Shown here in pieces: positions 20,953 through 31,502 of a DNA stretch of 56,630 nucleotides. A program made the translations under genes and the position numbers. The notes beneath the pieces are model-generated. The model was not told where the DNA came from, made no database searches, and saw nothing but the letters and a program-made list of their open reading frames with translations. Numbering within the stretch: position 1 is the first letter of the stretch; the number at the start of each line of letters is the position of its first letter. Origin of the DNA: Anaerolineae bacterium (GTDB taxonomy: Bacteria > Chloroflexota > Anaerolineae > Aggregatilineales > Phototrophicaceae); NCBI GenBank assembly GCA_026645945.1, contig JAPKMO010000011.1, forward strand, positions 1 through 56,630. Direction: 5' to 3'.

Positions 20953-22380
20953 ATGGTGGCGCCGTTTATTGAAAATACCGAGTTCACCTCGGAAGTATTA
21001 GACGCTTTGCGGGCGCAGGTTCAGGGTGAAGTGATCGTCCCTGGCGACGCCCGCTACGACGAAGCGCGAAAAGCCTGGAATCTGGCGGTTGAACAGCACC
21101 CGGCGTTAATCGTCATCGTTGAAAACGCCTCGGACGTGGCCGCGTCGGTGCGCTTCGCCCGCGCCCAGGGCCTCGGCATTTCCATCCAGTCCACCGGGCA
21201 TGGTGTGGTACAGCCTGCTAATGATAACCTGCTCATCATCACCTCGCGTTTAACCGAAGTGCGCGTGGATGCTGAAACCCAGACCGCCTGGGTTGAAGCC
21301 GGCGCACTATGGGGCATGGTGCTGGAAAAAGCGCAGGCGGTCGGCCTGACGCCGCTGCTGGGTTCCTCGCCCGGCGTGGGCGTGGTCGGCTATACGCTCG
21401 GCGGCGGCCTGGGCTGGCTGGCGCGCAAGTACGGCCTGGCAGCCGACAGCGTGCGCGCGTTTGAATTGGTTACGGCCGATGGAAACCTGCGGCGCGCCAG
21501 CGCAGAGCAAAACAGCGACCTGTTCTGGGCGCTGCGCGGCGGCGGCGGCAGCTTCGGCATCGTCACCGGCATGGAGATTCAGCTTTACCCGGTCTCGACG
21601 GTATTCGCCGGCAATCTGATCTACCCGGTTTCATTAGCGAAAACCATATTCGCCCGCTACCGCGACTGGATCGCCAGCGCGCCGGAAGAACTGACTTCTT
21701 CCATCGTCATCATGAATTTCCCGCCCATCCCGGCAGTACCCGAATTTTTGCGCGGCCAGACCGCCGTCATCATTCGCGGCTGTTACGCCGGCCCGGTCGA
21801 GGAAGGTCAGGCGCTGCTGCAAAGCTGGCTGGACTGGCAGGCGCCCATTGCCAACCTGTGGCACGCCATGCCCTTCAGCGAGGCTGGCACGATCAGCAAC
21901 GACCCCAAAGACCCATCGCCCGGCGTCAGCAGCGGGGCATGGCTGCGCGACCTGAACGACGAAACCATTGACGCGCTTATCCAATATGGCGTCTCGGTCA
22001 ACGGCTCGTCGCCGCTGGTCGTCACGGAGGTACGCCATGTTGGCGGCGCGATGGCGCGGGTGGACAAACACGCCAGCGCCTTCGGCAATCGTGACGCATC
22101 CCTGCTTTTGAGCCTCATCGGCATGGCGCCTACGCCGGAAGCCGCGCAGGCGGTACGACAGCATATCGGCCAGCTCAAAACCGCGCTCCAGCCGCATCTG
22201 ACGGGCGGCGTTTACATGAACTTCCTGGAAGGCCAGGAAGCGCGGGAGCGCACGCCGGATGCTTATCTACCGGAGAACTACCGGCGCTTGATGGCGATCA
22301 AAGCCCAGTACGACCCTGACAATTTCTTCCGCTTCAGCTTTAACATCCAGCCAGCCAAAAACGCGCCCGACGGCGAGTAA
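20953..22380 (+). CDS. FAD-linked oxidase, berberine-bridge-enzyme-like
   Basis: A 475-residue oxidoreductase of the vanillyl-alcohol-oxidase fold. The N-terminal FAD-binding domain carries the family His (His83 in STGHGV) that usually forms the 8-alpha-histidyl-FAD bond, the pyrophosphate loop GVGVVGYTLGGGLGWLARKY, and LFWALRGGGGSFG. The C-terminal BBE segment is NYRRLMAIKAQYDPDNFF. The usual second, cysteinyl FAD link is not evident. Substrate is unknown: relatives oxidise sugars, nicotine derivatives or alkaloids. ATG 20953 is preferred because AAGGAG lies 8 bases before it; the 24-codon upstream extension is in the repeat. Confidence 0.85.
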   Translation: MVAPFIENTEFTSEVLDALRAQVQGEVIVPGDARYDEARKAWNLAVEQHPALIVIVENASDVAASVRFARAQGLGISIQSTGHGVVQPANDNLLIITSRLTEVRVDAETQTAWVEAGALWGMVLEKAQAVGLTPLLGSSPGVGVVGYTLGGGLGWLARKYGLAADSVRAFELVTADGNLRRASAEQNSDLFWALRGGGGSFGIVTGMEIQLYPVSTVFAGNLIYPVSLAKTIFARYRDWIASAPEELTSSIVIMNFPPIPAVPEFLRGQTAVIIRGCYAGPVEEGQALLQSWLDWQAPIANLWHAMPFSEAGTISNDPKDPSPGVSSGAWLRDLNDETIDALIQYGVSVNGSSPLVVTEVRHVGGAMARVDKHASAFGNRDASLLLSLIGMAPTPEAAQAVRQHIGQLKTALQPHLTGGVYMNFLEGQEARERTPDAYLPENYRRLMAIKAQYDPDNFFRFSFNIQPAKNAPDGE

Positions 22381-22464
22381 ACACGATAAACATCCCGGCT
22401 CGCGCACGGCAATAAACTGTCAGTGTGTGAGCCGGGATATATATGCAATTATGAGGAGCGATCT

Positions 22465-22926
22465 ATGGGTTTAATGCGTGTTCAGTCTTCGGCGGTCATT
22501 CCCGCCCGACCGGAGGCGATTTACGCGGTGCTGGCGGATTACCGCGAAGCGCATCCCGCCATCCTGCCCAAACCCTACTTCACCGAATTAAAAGTTGAAG
22601 AAGGCGGGCAGGGCGCCGGCACGGTCATCCATGTGCGAATGAAGGTTTTCGGCGTCGAAAGCGAGTTTCATCAAATCGTAAGCGAACCTGAACCGGGGCG
22701 GGTGCTGGCCGAAACCGACCTGAACACCGGCCTGACCTCAACCTTCACCGTCGAACCGCTCAACGGCGGCGGGCAGTCGCGCGTAACCATCGCCACCGAG
22801 TTCAACCCTCGTCCCGGTTTTATGGGCTTTATGGAGCGGCTGTTTAATCCCCCGATCATGCGCCGCATCTTCAACCAGGAGCTGCAGAACCTGGCCGATT
22901 ATGTCGGCGATCAGGCCGCGAACTAG
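22465..22926 (+). CDS. SRPBCC-fold (polyketide cyclase/START-like) protein
   Basis: A 153-residue protein beginning with the typical SRPBCC strand-helix SSAVIPARPEAIYAVLADY and ending in a long C-terminal helix (MERLFNPPIMRRIFNQELQN). Such proteins bind hydrophobic ligands, and this one has no visible catalytic motif. ATG 22465 follows GAGGAG by 6 bases. It lies 84 bases after the oxidase gene and probably shares its transcript, so it may handle the same ligand. That link is inference. Confidence 0.8.
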   Translation: MGLMRVQSSAVIPARPEAIYAVLADYREAHPAILPKPYFTELKVEEGGQGAGTVIHVRMKVFGVESEFHQIVSEPEPGRVLAETDLNTGLTSTFTVEPLNGGGQSRVTIATEFNPRPGFMGFMERLFNPPIMRRIFNQELQNLADYVGDQAAN

Positions 22927-22969
22927 AGGCTATCAAACGAGACGCCTCTAGCGAGGGGCATCCCTCGCT
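22923..22969. terminator. Double hairpin between convergent genes
   Basis: Two stems in a row: CTAGAGGC / GCCTCTAG (22923-22930, 22944-22951) and AGCGAGGG / CCCTCGCT around GCAT (22950-22969). They sit between the plus-strand SRPBCC gene and minus-strand hypC. T tracts are absent, so efficiency is uncertain. Confidence 0.5.
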
Positions 22970-22996
22970 GGTGTCTTGGCATGGAACGTGCCGTTT

Positions 22997-23251
22997 TTAC
23001 GGCGCGTCATCCTCCAGCTCGGCCAGTTCGTCCATTTCCCGCAAATATTCAAAAACGCGGTTGGCCTCTTCCTCGTCCACAATGCTGATCGCAAACCCAA
23101 CGTGGACGATCACGTAGTTATCTACCTGTGCATCCGGCACATAGGCCAGATTCACGTCTTTCACCACGCCGCCGAAGCTGACCTTGCCCATTCGCATGAA
23201 CGGGTCGTCCCCTTCGATGCTGAGGATTTTTCCCGGTATGGCTAAACACAT
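22997..23251 (-). CDS. hypC: Hydrogenase assembly chaperone HypC/HupF
   Basis: An 84-residue chaperone that carries the Fe(CN)2CO unit to the large-subunit precursor. It has the essential N-terminal MCLAIPGKI with Cys2, the block MGKVSFGGVVKDV, and the acidic C-terminal helix. It is the last gene of the minus-strand hox operon, 18 bases after the protease gene. No other hyp genes are in the window. Confidence 0.95.
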   Translation of the reverse strand: MCLAIPGKILSIEGDDPFMRMGKVSFGGVVKDVNLAYVPDAQVDNYVIVHVGFAISIVDEEEANRVFEYLREMDELAELEDDAP

Positions 23252-23269
23252 AATCTCAACTCCCGCGCA

Positions 23270-23709
23270 TTATTCTAATAAACGATAGACTTGTTCGAGC
23301 AGTTCTGGGACAGCGGCCTCAACCGCCGGCGACAGGCTTTCCATCAGTTCAAACGACTCGGCTGCAACGGAGCATAACACGGCCTGTGGACAGACACCAT
23401 AGAGAATCTGCGTACAGGCCAACAAAGCCGGAATATCGAAGTGGTGGGTGAAATCCACCGCTGCCGAAACGGCGGGCGAAACGCTCTGCTGCGACACTTC
23501 GCCGGGGAGGCCCACACAGGCGGCGTCAATAAAAACCACCCGATCAACCTGGCTCAACCGCTCGGCCAGTTCGGGCGTCAGTTGGTGGCAGGTCAGGATT
23601 TCAACATCCTCCCGCCGGATATTTTCAGAAAGCCGCCGCGCGGCGTGCCACCCCAGGCCATCGTCGCCGCGCAGCGGGTTGCCATAACCGACAATTAACA
23701 CACGCGCCA

Positions 23710-23710
<1 letters not shown>
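23270..23710 (-). CDS. hoxW: NiFe hydrogenase maturation endopeptidase (HoxW/HycI type)
   Basis: A 146-residue protease that removes the C-terminal tail of the large subunit after nickel insertion. It has the family motif GYGNPLRGDDGLG (residues 8-20, with the nickel-sensing Asp), DRVVFIDAA in the middle, and HHFD. ATG 23710 overlaps the hoxH stop by one base. The frame upstream to 23806 lies inside hoxH. The symbol is given by position and partner; the subfamily was not tested. Confidence 0.9.
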
Positions 23711-25131
<1,421 letters not shown>

Positions 25132-25139
25132 AACGTCTC

Positions 25140-25673
25140 CTATGCCCCAAACCGGGAGCGGTCGCTCAAATCAGGCGTGCGGCCCTCAAGCAGTTCGGTA
25201 ATCGCGTAATGGATGGTATCGGCAGATGGCGGGCAGCCCGGCACGAATACGTCAACCGGCACGACCGAATGAACCGGCAAGACCTGTCGCAGCAGCGTCG
25301 GCACGCTCACGTTTGGAATCTGCTGTTGGGTGCTGGCATTTTCGATGTATGCGCGGTCAAGCACTTCGCCGACCCTGAACGAGTTACGCATAGAAGGCAC
25401 GTTGGCCGTCACCGCGCAGTCGCCCAGCGATACCAGGATTTTAGTGTGTTTCCGTATGTGGCGAATTTTTTCCAGGTCTTCATTGCTGCTGACCGCGCCT
25501 TCGACCAGCGTCACATCCACCGAGTCTGGAAATTCTTTCGGGTCTACCAGCGGGCTGTAAACCAGTTCGATCCGGTCGGCCAGTTCGATCAGCCGTTCGT
25601 CCATATCGAGAAAGGACATATGGCAGCCGGAGCAGCCATCAAGCCAGACTGTTGCCAGACGTACTTTACTCAT
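25140..25673 (-). CDS. hoxY: NAD-linked NiFe hydrogenase small subunit
   Basis: A 177-residue small subunit with the proximal [4Fe-4S] ligands in [14 protein letters not shown] (residues 9-22), the third in [10 protein letters not shown] and the fourth in VPGCPPS. Its small size, with no extra cluster domain, is typical of HoxY. ATG 25673 overlaps the hoxU stop as ATGA. The frame upstream to 25790 is inside hoxU. Confidence 0.94.
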   Translation of the reverse strand: MSKVRLATVWLDGCSGCHMSFLDMDERLIELADRIELVYSPLVDPKEFPDSVDVTLVEGAVSSNEDLEKIRHIRKHTKILVSLGDCAVTANVPSMRNSFRVGEVLDRAYIENASTQQQIPNVSVPTLLRQVLPVHSVVPVDVFVPGCPPSADTIHYAITELLEGRTPDLSDRSRFGA

Positions 25674-26395
25674 CTTGTTCGCTTCTCCCGCATCAGCGTC
25701 AGATAAGGCAGGAAGCCTCGTTTCTTTGCCATTTCGGCCACTGCCTTGCCTTTCTCGAACAGCGCGCCGGTGGGGCAAACATTGACACATTTGCCGCAGC
25801 TCGTGCAGGTTTCCGACTCGCCCCAGGGCTGGTTCAGGTCGGTGACGATATGCGCTTCAATACCGCGCCCGCTGACATCCCAGGTATGCGCGCCTTCGAT
25901 TTCGTCGCACACGCGCACACAGCGCGTGCAGAGGATACAGCGGTTGCGGTCGAGCGCAAACCGTTCGTGCGAGGCATCCACCGAACGGCGTGGGTGGCGG
26001 TACGGCACACTCACATGGTACATACCCAGTTTTTGCGCCAGGGACTGCAAATCGCAGTGGCCGTTTGCCACGCACACCGAGCAGATGTGGTTGCCTTCGG
26101 AAAAAATCAGTTCCAGAATGGTGCGCCGGTATTCCTGCAAACGGGTCGAATTGGTGGTTACTTCCATGCCTTCCTCGACATACGTCACGCAGGCGGGCAG
26201 CAGTTTATTGATGCCTTTAACTTCCACCAGGCACAGACGGCAGCCGCCGTGCGGCGATAACCCCTCCAACTCGCACAGAGTCGGGATGAAGATGCCGTTC
26301 TCGCGCGCCACTTCCAGAACGGTTTCGTCTTCGTGCGCGCCTACATCCTGGCCGTCAATCTTGAGTGTTTTAATCCGTGAGGAAGGCTGCTTCAT
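25670..26395 (-). CDS. hoxU: Hydrogenase diaphorase subunit HoxU
   Basis: Iron-sulfur subunit (241 residues from ATG 26395) homologous to the N-terminal part of complex I NuoG. It contains a plant-type [2Fe-2S] domain ([15 protein letters not shown]), a His-Cys3 cluster motif ([12 protein letters not shown]) and two [4Fe-4S] motifs ([11 protein letters not shown] and [11 protein letters not shown]). It passes electrons between HoxF and HoxY. The ATG at 26395 overlaps hoxF by 26 bases; an alternative start at 26428 is possible. Confidence 0.93.
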   Translation of the reverse strand: MKQPSSRIKTLKIDGQDVGAHEDETVLEVARENGIFIPTLCELEGLSPHGGCRLCLVEVKGINKLLPACVTYVEEGMEVTTNSTRLQEYRRTILELIFSEGNHICSVCVANGHCDLQSLAQKLGMYHVSVPYRHPRRSVDASHERFALDRNRCILCTRCVRVCDEIEGAHTWDVSGRGIEAHIVTDLNQPWGESETCTSCGKCVNVCPTGALFEKGKAVAEMAKKRGFLPYLTLMREKRTR

Positions 26396-27989
26396 GATTG
26401 GCCTCCTGAATGCGAGCCAGGTATTCATGACGGAAATAACGTAACGTGCTTAACACGGGGTTCGGCGCGCCCTGCCCCAGGCCGCACAGGCTGGTATATT
26501 TGACCACATCGCACAGCCGCTCCAACAGTTGCAGGTCGGCCATCGTGGCTTCGTTTTTCGTCAGCTTGTCGAGCAGGTCGTACATTTGCGCCGTTCCCAC
26601 ACGGCAGGGTACGCATTTGCCGCAGGACTCGGTCATACAAAATTCCATAAAGTATTTGGCGACATCCACCATGTTGGAGGTTTCGTCCATGACGATCATA
26701 CCGCCCGACCCCATGAAAGAGCCGATTTGCAGCAGCGATTCAAAGTCCACCGGCATATCAAGATGCTCTTCCGGGATGCACCCGCCGGAAGGCCCGCCGG
26801 TCTGCACCGCTTTGAACTTTTTGCCGTCCGGTATGCCGCCGCCGATGTCAAATACGATCTCGCGCAAACTGATGCCCATCGGCACTTCGATTAGGCCGGT
26901 GTTTTCAATACAGCCGGTGAGCGCGAATACTTTGGTGCCTTTACTCTTTTCCGTACCAATAGCGGAAAACCAATCCGCACCTTTCCGCATGATCGGCACG
27001 ATGTTGGCATAGGATTCAACATTGTTAATCAGCGTGGGATACCCCCACAGCCCATGCTCCGCCGGATACGGCGGGCGCGGTCGAGGCTGCCCCATACGCC
27101 CTTCGATGGATGCGATCAAGGCGGTTTCCTCGCCGCAGACGAACGCGCCCGCGCCGAGCCGAATATCCACGTTAAAGCTGAAGGTCGTGCCGCAAATGTT
27201 TTCCCCCAGCACGCCGAGCCGTTTCGCCTGACGGATGGCGATTTTTAAACGTTCAACCGCCAGCGGGTATTCCGCCCGAACGTAGATATACCCCTGGCTG
27301 GCGCCAACAGCATACCCCGCTATGGTCATACCTTCCAGGATGGCGTGGGGGTCGCCTTCCAGGACGCTCCGATCCATAAATGCGCCGGGGTCGCCTTCGT
27401 CGGCATTGCAGATCACAAACTTACGCTCCCCAGGGCTTTTGGCGACCGTCGTCCACTTCAGGCCGGTCGAAAACCCCGCGCCGCCGCGCCCGCGCAGCCC
27501 GCTTTTGGCGACCTGGGCGATCACTTCCGAGGGCGTCATGGTCGTCAGTGCCGTATACAGCGCCAGATAACCATCCCGCGCAACATAATCTTCGATGCGT
27601 TCCGGGTCAATCTCGCCGGAGTTCTCCAGCACAATTTTGACCTGGCGCTGGAAGAAGGGGACATTAGTATCGCACTCCAGACGACTGACCGGGCTGTCGC
27701 CCAACTTCTGGACGATTTCGTCCGCATCTTCAGGCGTTACCCCTTTATACATCGTGCCGTCCGGCTCGACTTTGACCAGAGGCCCAGCAGAGCATAAACC
27801 CATACACCCCACACCCTTCACGCGGCAGGGTTTGCCCGCCCGCTCGGCTGCTTCAGTCAGGGCCTGTTTCACCTGGTCGCTTCGAGAAGCGATACAGGCG
27901 GTTTCCATGCAGACATGAACATGATGCTCGTATTTTTGCGCTTCGGCGCGTTCGGCATCGCTGATCTTTTGCAGGTCCTCAATCATCAT
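26370..27989 (-). CDS. hoxF: Hydrogenase diaphorase subunit HoxF (NADH/FMN binding)
   Basis: A 539-residue NuoF homologue with an extra N-terminal thioredoxin-like [2Fe-2S] domain (Cys in CMETACIAS and GCMGLCSAG). The NADH/FMN site is [16 protein letters not shown] with [14 protein letters not shown]. The C-terminal [4Fe-4S] motif is [12 protein letters not shown] with a later Cys. ATG 27989 overlaps the hoxE stop as ATGA and is preferred to the GTG at 27998. Confidence 0.95.
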   Translation of the reverse strand: MMIEDLQKISDAERAEAQKYEHHVHVCMETACIASRSDQVKQALTEAAERAGKPCRVKGVGCMGLCSAGPLVKVEPDGTMYKGVTPEDADEIVQKLGDSPVSRLECDTNVPFFQRQVKIVLENSGEIDPERIEDYVARDGYLALYTALTTMTPSEVIAQVAKSGLRGRGGAGFSTGLKWTTVAKSPGERKFVICNADEGDPGAFMDRSVLEGDPHAILEGMTIAGYAVGASQGYIYVRAEYPLAVERLKIAIRQAKRLGVLGENICGTTFSFNVDIRLGAGAFVCGEETALIASIEGRMGQPRPRPPYPAEHGLWGYPTLINNVESYANIVPIMRKGADWFSAIGTEKSKGTKVFALTGCIENTGLIEVPMGISLREIVFDIGGGIPDGKKFKAVQTGGPSGGCIPEEHLDMPVDFESLLQIGSFMGSGGMIVMDETSNMVDVAKYFMEFCMTESCGKCVPCRVGTAQMYDLLDKLTKNEATMADLQLLERLCDVVKYTSLCGLGQGAPNPVLSTLRYFRHEYLARIQEANHEAAFLTD

Positions 27990-28483
27990 TTCGTCCACTC
28001 CCGGATTCGCTCAACAACCTGTTGCGGCTCCAGCTTTCCGGCCACGCTGTTGTCCAGAACCGCTGCCGGAGCCAGGCCGCATGAACCCAGACAGCGCGCC
28101 GAGAGCAGCGAGAATTTGTTATCCGGCGTGGTTTCCCCAGGCTTGACACCAAATTCCTGCTCGATAGCCTCGACGATAGCGCCGCTGCCTTTGATATAAC
28201 AGGCTGTTCCCATACAAACGACACAGCTGTGTTCGCCCTGTGGTTTGAGGTTGAAGAAGTGGTAAAACGTCGCCACGCCGTAAACCCGGCTGAGCGGGAC
28301 GCTCAGGGAAGCGGCAACAAATTGCAGAGCTTCTTCTTCCAGATAACCAAACGACTCTTGCACGGTATGCAAGACCTCGATGAGCGCGTTTGGGTCGTGG
28401 CCGTGACGGCGCATTGTCGCCTCGACCAGACGCCACCGCTTGTCGTCTGAGGGGGGAGCCGGCTTTTTGTAATTTCTTAACAT
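27986..28483 (-). CDS. hoxE: Hydrogenase diaphorase subunit HoxE
   Basis: A 165-residue NuoE-like protein with a helical N-terminus ([12 protein letters not shown]) and a thioredoxin-like [2Fe-2S] domain with ligands in [10 protein letters not shown] and [11 protein letters not shown]. It is first in the operon. ATG 28483 has GAGG 11 bases upstream. Its presence makes the full five-subunit hoxEFUYH set, as in cyanobacteria and Chloroflexota. Confidence 0.93.
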   Translation of the reverse strand: MLRNYKKPAPPSDDKRWRLVEATMRRHGHDPNALIEVLHTVQESFGYLEEEALQFVAASLSVPLSRVYGVATFYHFFNLKPQGEHSCVVCMGTACYIKGSGAIVEAIEQEFGVKPGETTPDNKFSLLSARCLGSCGLAPAAVLDNSVAGKLEPQQVVERIREWTK

Positions 28484-28526
28484 ATTGGAGTTTTCCTCAA
28501 TGTTTCCCCCAATGAACACTTCAGAG

Positions 28527-28536
28527 ATTGTACAAT
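28527..28536. promoter_or_regulatory. Palindrome in the hoxE / M20 peptidase divergent gap
   Basis: The 181-base divergent gap contains the perfect palindrome ATTGTACAAT, which offers a TACAAT -10 on either strand. It lies 44 bases from the hoxE start. A second TACAAT at 28651-28656 is 9 bases from the M20 start. No good -35 is seen for either. Confidence 0.3.
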
Positions 28537-28664
28537 ATTTCACAAACCGGAACACCCGACGTTTCTCAGGTCAATTCCTGACAAACATCATACCCATATC
28601 ATACTCTATTAGTCCACCATTTAGACTATCGAGCCTGTGGGTAAATCGGATACAATCACCGGCC

Positions 28665-29873
28665 ATGAATCGCCAACTCGAAATGACCATTCATCGCTTT
28701 CACCCCGAAATGACGGTCTTTTGCCGCCGCCTGCTGCAAACCCCGTCTGTGAACGGCGTTCATAACGAACGCGCCCTGGCCGAGCTAATCGCCGCACAGG
28801 CGCAAACGCTGGGGCTGCACGCGCAGATTGTTGGCGTGGACGCCGACCGCCCTAATGTGATCGTCAGCACCGCCGAAAAAGGCCCCACCGGACTGCTGCT
28901 GCTGGGGCATCTGGACACCGTATCCCCCGGTGACGAAAGCCGCTGGACGTTCCCGCCCTTCTCCGGCGCGGTCGCCAACGGCAGGATTTACGGGCGCGGC
29001 GCGGTGGATACCAAAGGCGGCATGGCGGCGGCGCTGTATGCTCTGGCGGCGCTGGCGCAAAATCCGGGTTCGCTGGCGGCAGGGCGCGCGCAGCTCATCT
29101 GCGTGCCGGACGAGGAATCCGGCGCGACCGGCACGCTCGGCATCAAATGGCTGGCGGCTAACGGCCTGCTGAATGCTCTGGGCGCGATTTACGCCTACTC
29201 CGGCGACCAGATCATCCTGGGGCATCGCGGCCTGATTCGCTACCGGCTGGTGTGCGAAGGGCAGGCGATTCATACCGGCTCGTCCGAATGGCAGGATGGG
29301 ATAGCCGGGGCAAACGCCGTGACTGCGATGGCGGCGCTGCTGCTTGAACTCGAACAGATTCAGTCCCCCTCCTCTACGCATAAATATTTCGACCGCTACC
29401 GGACGGTTTTTACACCCGGCACGGTCATCAGCGGCGGCAGCAGTATCAACGTCGTGCCAGACCGCTGCGAGGCGCTGCTCGATATTCGCATCACGCCGGA
29501 ATATGACATCACCCAGATCGAACGCCTGCTGCGGGACAGTATTGGCAAAATCAACCGCCACCGGGTAAAGTTTCATTACGAATTATTAAACCATGCCCCG
29601 GCAGCGATTTCCGATGAAAACGCACCGCTGTTTAGCATCGTCGAAACAGCCGTCCGGCAGGTTAAAGGCATCGAACCGGAACGGGCGGCAGCCGGACCGG
29701 CCAATGAAGGCTATCTGCTGATCGAACGGGGCATACCAACCGTGTGCGGCCTGGGACCTTCGGGCGCAAACGCACACTCGGTTGACGAATACGTAGAAAT
29801 ACAGGGTTTGGCCGACGCAGCATTGATTTTTTGTTTAACCGCGCGACAGCTTTCAACACTCGTGAAAGGTTGA
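28665..29873 (+). CDS. M20 family metallopeptidase/deacylase (ArgE/DapE/CPG2-like)
   Basis: A 402-residue zinc hydrolase. Metal ligands and base are visible: His82 in GHLDTV, the bridging Asp115 in GAVDTKGG and Glu150-Glu151 in DEESG. A lid dimerisation domain (about 205-320) is present. The family covers ArgE, DapE, carboxypeptidase G2 and LysK-type enzymes; the substrate cannot be told here. ATG 28665 (MNRQLEMTIH) is preferred to the open frame from 28485, which would overlap the hox promoter. A nucleoside hydrolase follows after four bases, an odd pairing. Confidence 0.82.
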   Translation: MNRQLEMTIHRFHPEMTVFCRRLLQTPSVNGVHNERALAELIAAQAQTLGLHAQIVGVDADRPNVIVSTAEKGPTGLLLLGHLDTVSPGDESRWTFPPFSGAVANGRIYGRGAVDTKGGMAAALYALAALAQNPGSLAAGRAQLICVPDEESGATGTLGIKWLAANGLLNALGAIYAYSGDQIILGHRGLIRYRLVCEGQAIHTGSSEWQDGIAGANAVTAMAALLLELEQIQSPSSTHKYFDRYRTVFTPGTVISGGSSINVVPDRCEALLDIRITPEYDITQIERLLRDSIGKINRHRVKFHYELLNHAPAAISDENAPLFSIVETAVRQVKGIEPERAAAGPANEGYLLIERGIPTVCGLGPSGANAHSVDEYVEIQGLADAALIFCLTARQLSTLVKG

Positions 29874-29877
29874 CACC

Positions 29878-30801
29878 ATGCGAATGATTATTGATACCGA
29901 CGCCGGCGTGGATGATGCCCAGGCCATCATGATGGCGCTGGCATCTCCCGGCGTAGCCGTCGAAGCCATCACCACCGTCACCGGCAACATCCATGTAGAT
30001 AAAGTCGTGCCAAATGTCCTGACGGTGCTGGACATCATGAAAAAAGACGCGCCGGTGTACCGGGGAGCGGATCGCCCGTTGATCGCCAACTGGTCCCCCG
30101 AGGAGCAGGTACATGGGCAGGATGGCCTGGGCAACTGGAAAGACCGCCCCCCTACGCAGCGCCGCGCTGAGAGCGAACACGCCGTTAACGCGCTTTTACG
30201 GCTGGCGAACCAGGCGCCCGGCCAGTATACACTGGTGGCGCTCGGCCCGCTGACCAACATCGCCCTGGCCGCCCAGCTTGACCCTTCGTTCCCGGCCAAA
30301 ATCAAGCAGTTCGTCTTTATGGGCGGCACCATTCAGGCGATGGGCAACACCGCCAACCTGACCTCCGAATTTAATATCTACTGCGACCCGGAAGCCGCGT
30401 ATATGGCGCTGCGCGCTTTCCCCATGTCCACCATGCTGTCATGGGAAACCACAATGGCGCATCCGATGACCTGGCCGCAGTTCGAGGCGCTTACCGGGCT
30501 GGATACGGATGCCGCCCGCTTCATGAAAGCCACCAGCAGTGTTACCGTTGAACTCATCAAATCTTACCAATATGACGGCTACCTGCTGCCCGACCCGCTA
30601 GCGATGGCAATCGCCGTGCAGCCTGATCTGGTTCGTAAAAGCGCCGAATACGCCGTCACCGTCGAACTGCACGGTACGCACACACGCGGGCAGACGATCA
30701 TTGACTACCGGGGGCGCTCCGGTCATAAGCCGAACGTCCGCGTTGTGCAGGAACTCGATATGGACGGCGTGGCCGCGCTGTACCGGCGAATGCTGGCCTG
30801 A
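29878..30801 (+). CDS. Inosine-uridine preferring nucleoside hydrolase
   Basis: Hydrolyses the N-glycosidic bond of ribonucleosides to ribose and base. The 307-residue protein has the calcium-binding DTDAGVDDA (residues 6-14), the central ALGPLTNIALA and FVFMGGT, and SEFNIYCDPEAA. The C-terminal DPLAMAIA with its Asp completes the metal site. It shares a transcript with the M20 peptidase. A second nucleoside hydrolase lies in the salvage island at 38914. Confidence 0.92.
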   Translation: MRMIIDTDAGVDDAQAIMMALASPGVAVEAITTVTGNIHVDKVVPNVLTVLDIMKKDAPVYRGADRPLIANWSPEEQVHGQDGLGNWKDRPPTQRRAESEHAVNALLRLANQAPGQYTLVALGPLTNIALAAQLDPSFPAKIKQFVFMGGTIQAMGNTANLTSEFNIYCDPEAAYMALRAFPMSTMLSWETTMAHPMTWPQFEALTGLDTDAARFMKATSSVTVELIKSYQYDGYLLPDPLAMAIAVQPDLVRKSAEYAVTVELHGTHTRGQTIIDYRGRSGHKPNVRVVQELDMDGVAALYRRMLA

Positions 30802-30815
30802 AGCATTTCACCTGT

Positions 30816-31394
30816 CTACATCTTCCCGGCGCGGAAAGCGGCCAGCAGACGGTCCCGGTAGGTTAAATCCCGCCCTGGCATTTCAGGGTCAACCCTTGAT
30901 GCTTCGGTGAGGAAATGTTCATAATCGCGGCCCATTTCCTGGCCGCGCCGGGTATGCATATCCACCGCATAATCGGGAATTTCCGGCAGCCGACCCTGTT
31001 TTTCGACGGCCAGTTTCGCCCAGTTCAGCAGGTCGTCGCTGCCGCGTTCCTTCTGGCACTGGCACAGGTAGCGCACAGCATGAATGGCGAACAAATAGCG
31101 GTCGCCGCGCGGGCGGGGCAAACGCTGGTGCATCTGGTACAGCGTCTCCACCAGCACCGGCGCGTTAACCTGCCCGAAGCCAATATCCTCTACCGAAATG
31201 ACCTGAAGCCGCCCCCATAGATAAGCCTCCAGCTCCGGGCTGGTCGTCAGCATTTCATAGGCCAGCAGGACGGCATTTTCGGTATTGCCCCGGCGGATTT
31301 CCTTCTGCACCGCCGAGATCACTTCATCGGCGGGCAGATCATGGATGGTGCGGACGCGCGTCCAGGGGTCTTGTTGGTGAGGCGGAACGGACAC
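30816..31394 (-). CDS. Stand-alone RarA/MgsA C-terminal-like protein
   Basis: A 192-residue protein without an ATPase module. The stretch AVQKEIRRGNTENAVLLAYE ... VISVEDIGFG resembles the helical domain after the AAA+ core of RarA/MgsA/WRNIP1 (where SEDIGLA is typical). The C-terminal part with DMHTRRGQEMGRDYEHF is not part of RarA as I know it. It may be a member of a separate small family sharing the helical fold. Convergent with the nucleoside hydrolase gene (14-base gap). Confidence 0.6.
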   Translation of the reverse strand: MSVPPHQQDPWTRVRTIHDLPADEVISAVQKEIRRGNTENAVLLAYEMLTTSPELEAYLWGRLQVISVEDIGFGQVNAPVLVETLYQMHQRLPRPRGDRYLFAIHAVRYLCQCQKERGSDDLLNWAKLAVEKQGRLPEIPDYAVDMHTRRGQEMGRDYEHFLTEASRVDPEMPGRDLTYRDRLLAAFRAGKM

Positions 31395-31502
31395 GTTGGA
31401 TACTCCTGCGTTTGTGGATTTTTACATTTGGCAGCCGTCTTTAAGGGTTGGCGGTCGCCGCCGAAGATTATAATGGGTATATATTCAAGAGGAAAATGTC
31501 TC

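Noticed and set aside
28485-28664. 60-codon N-terminal extension of the M20 peptidase
   Set aside because: It covers the hoxE upstream region and shows no family sequence; the M20 domain begins just after ATG 28665.
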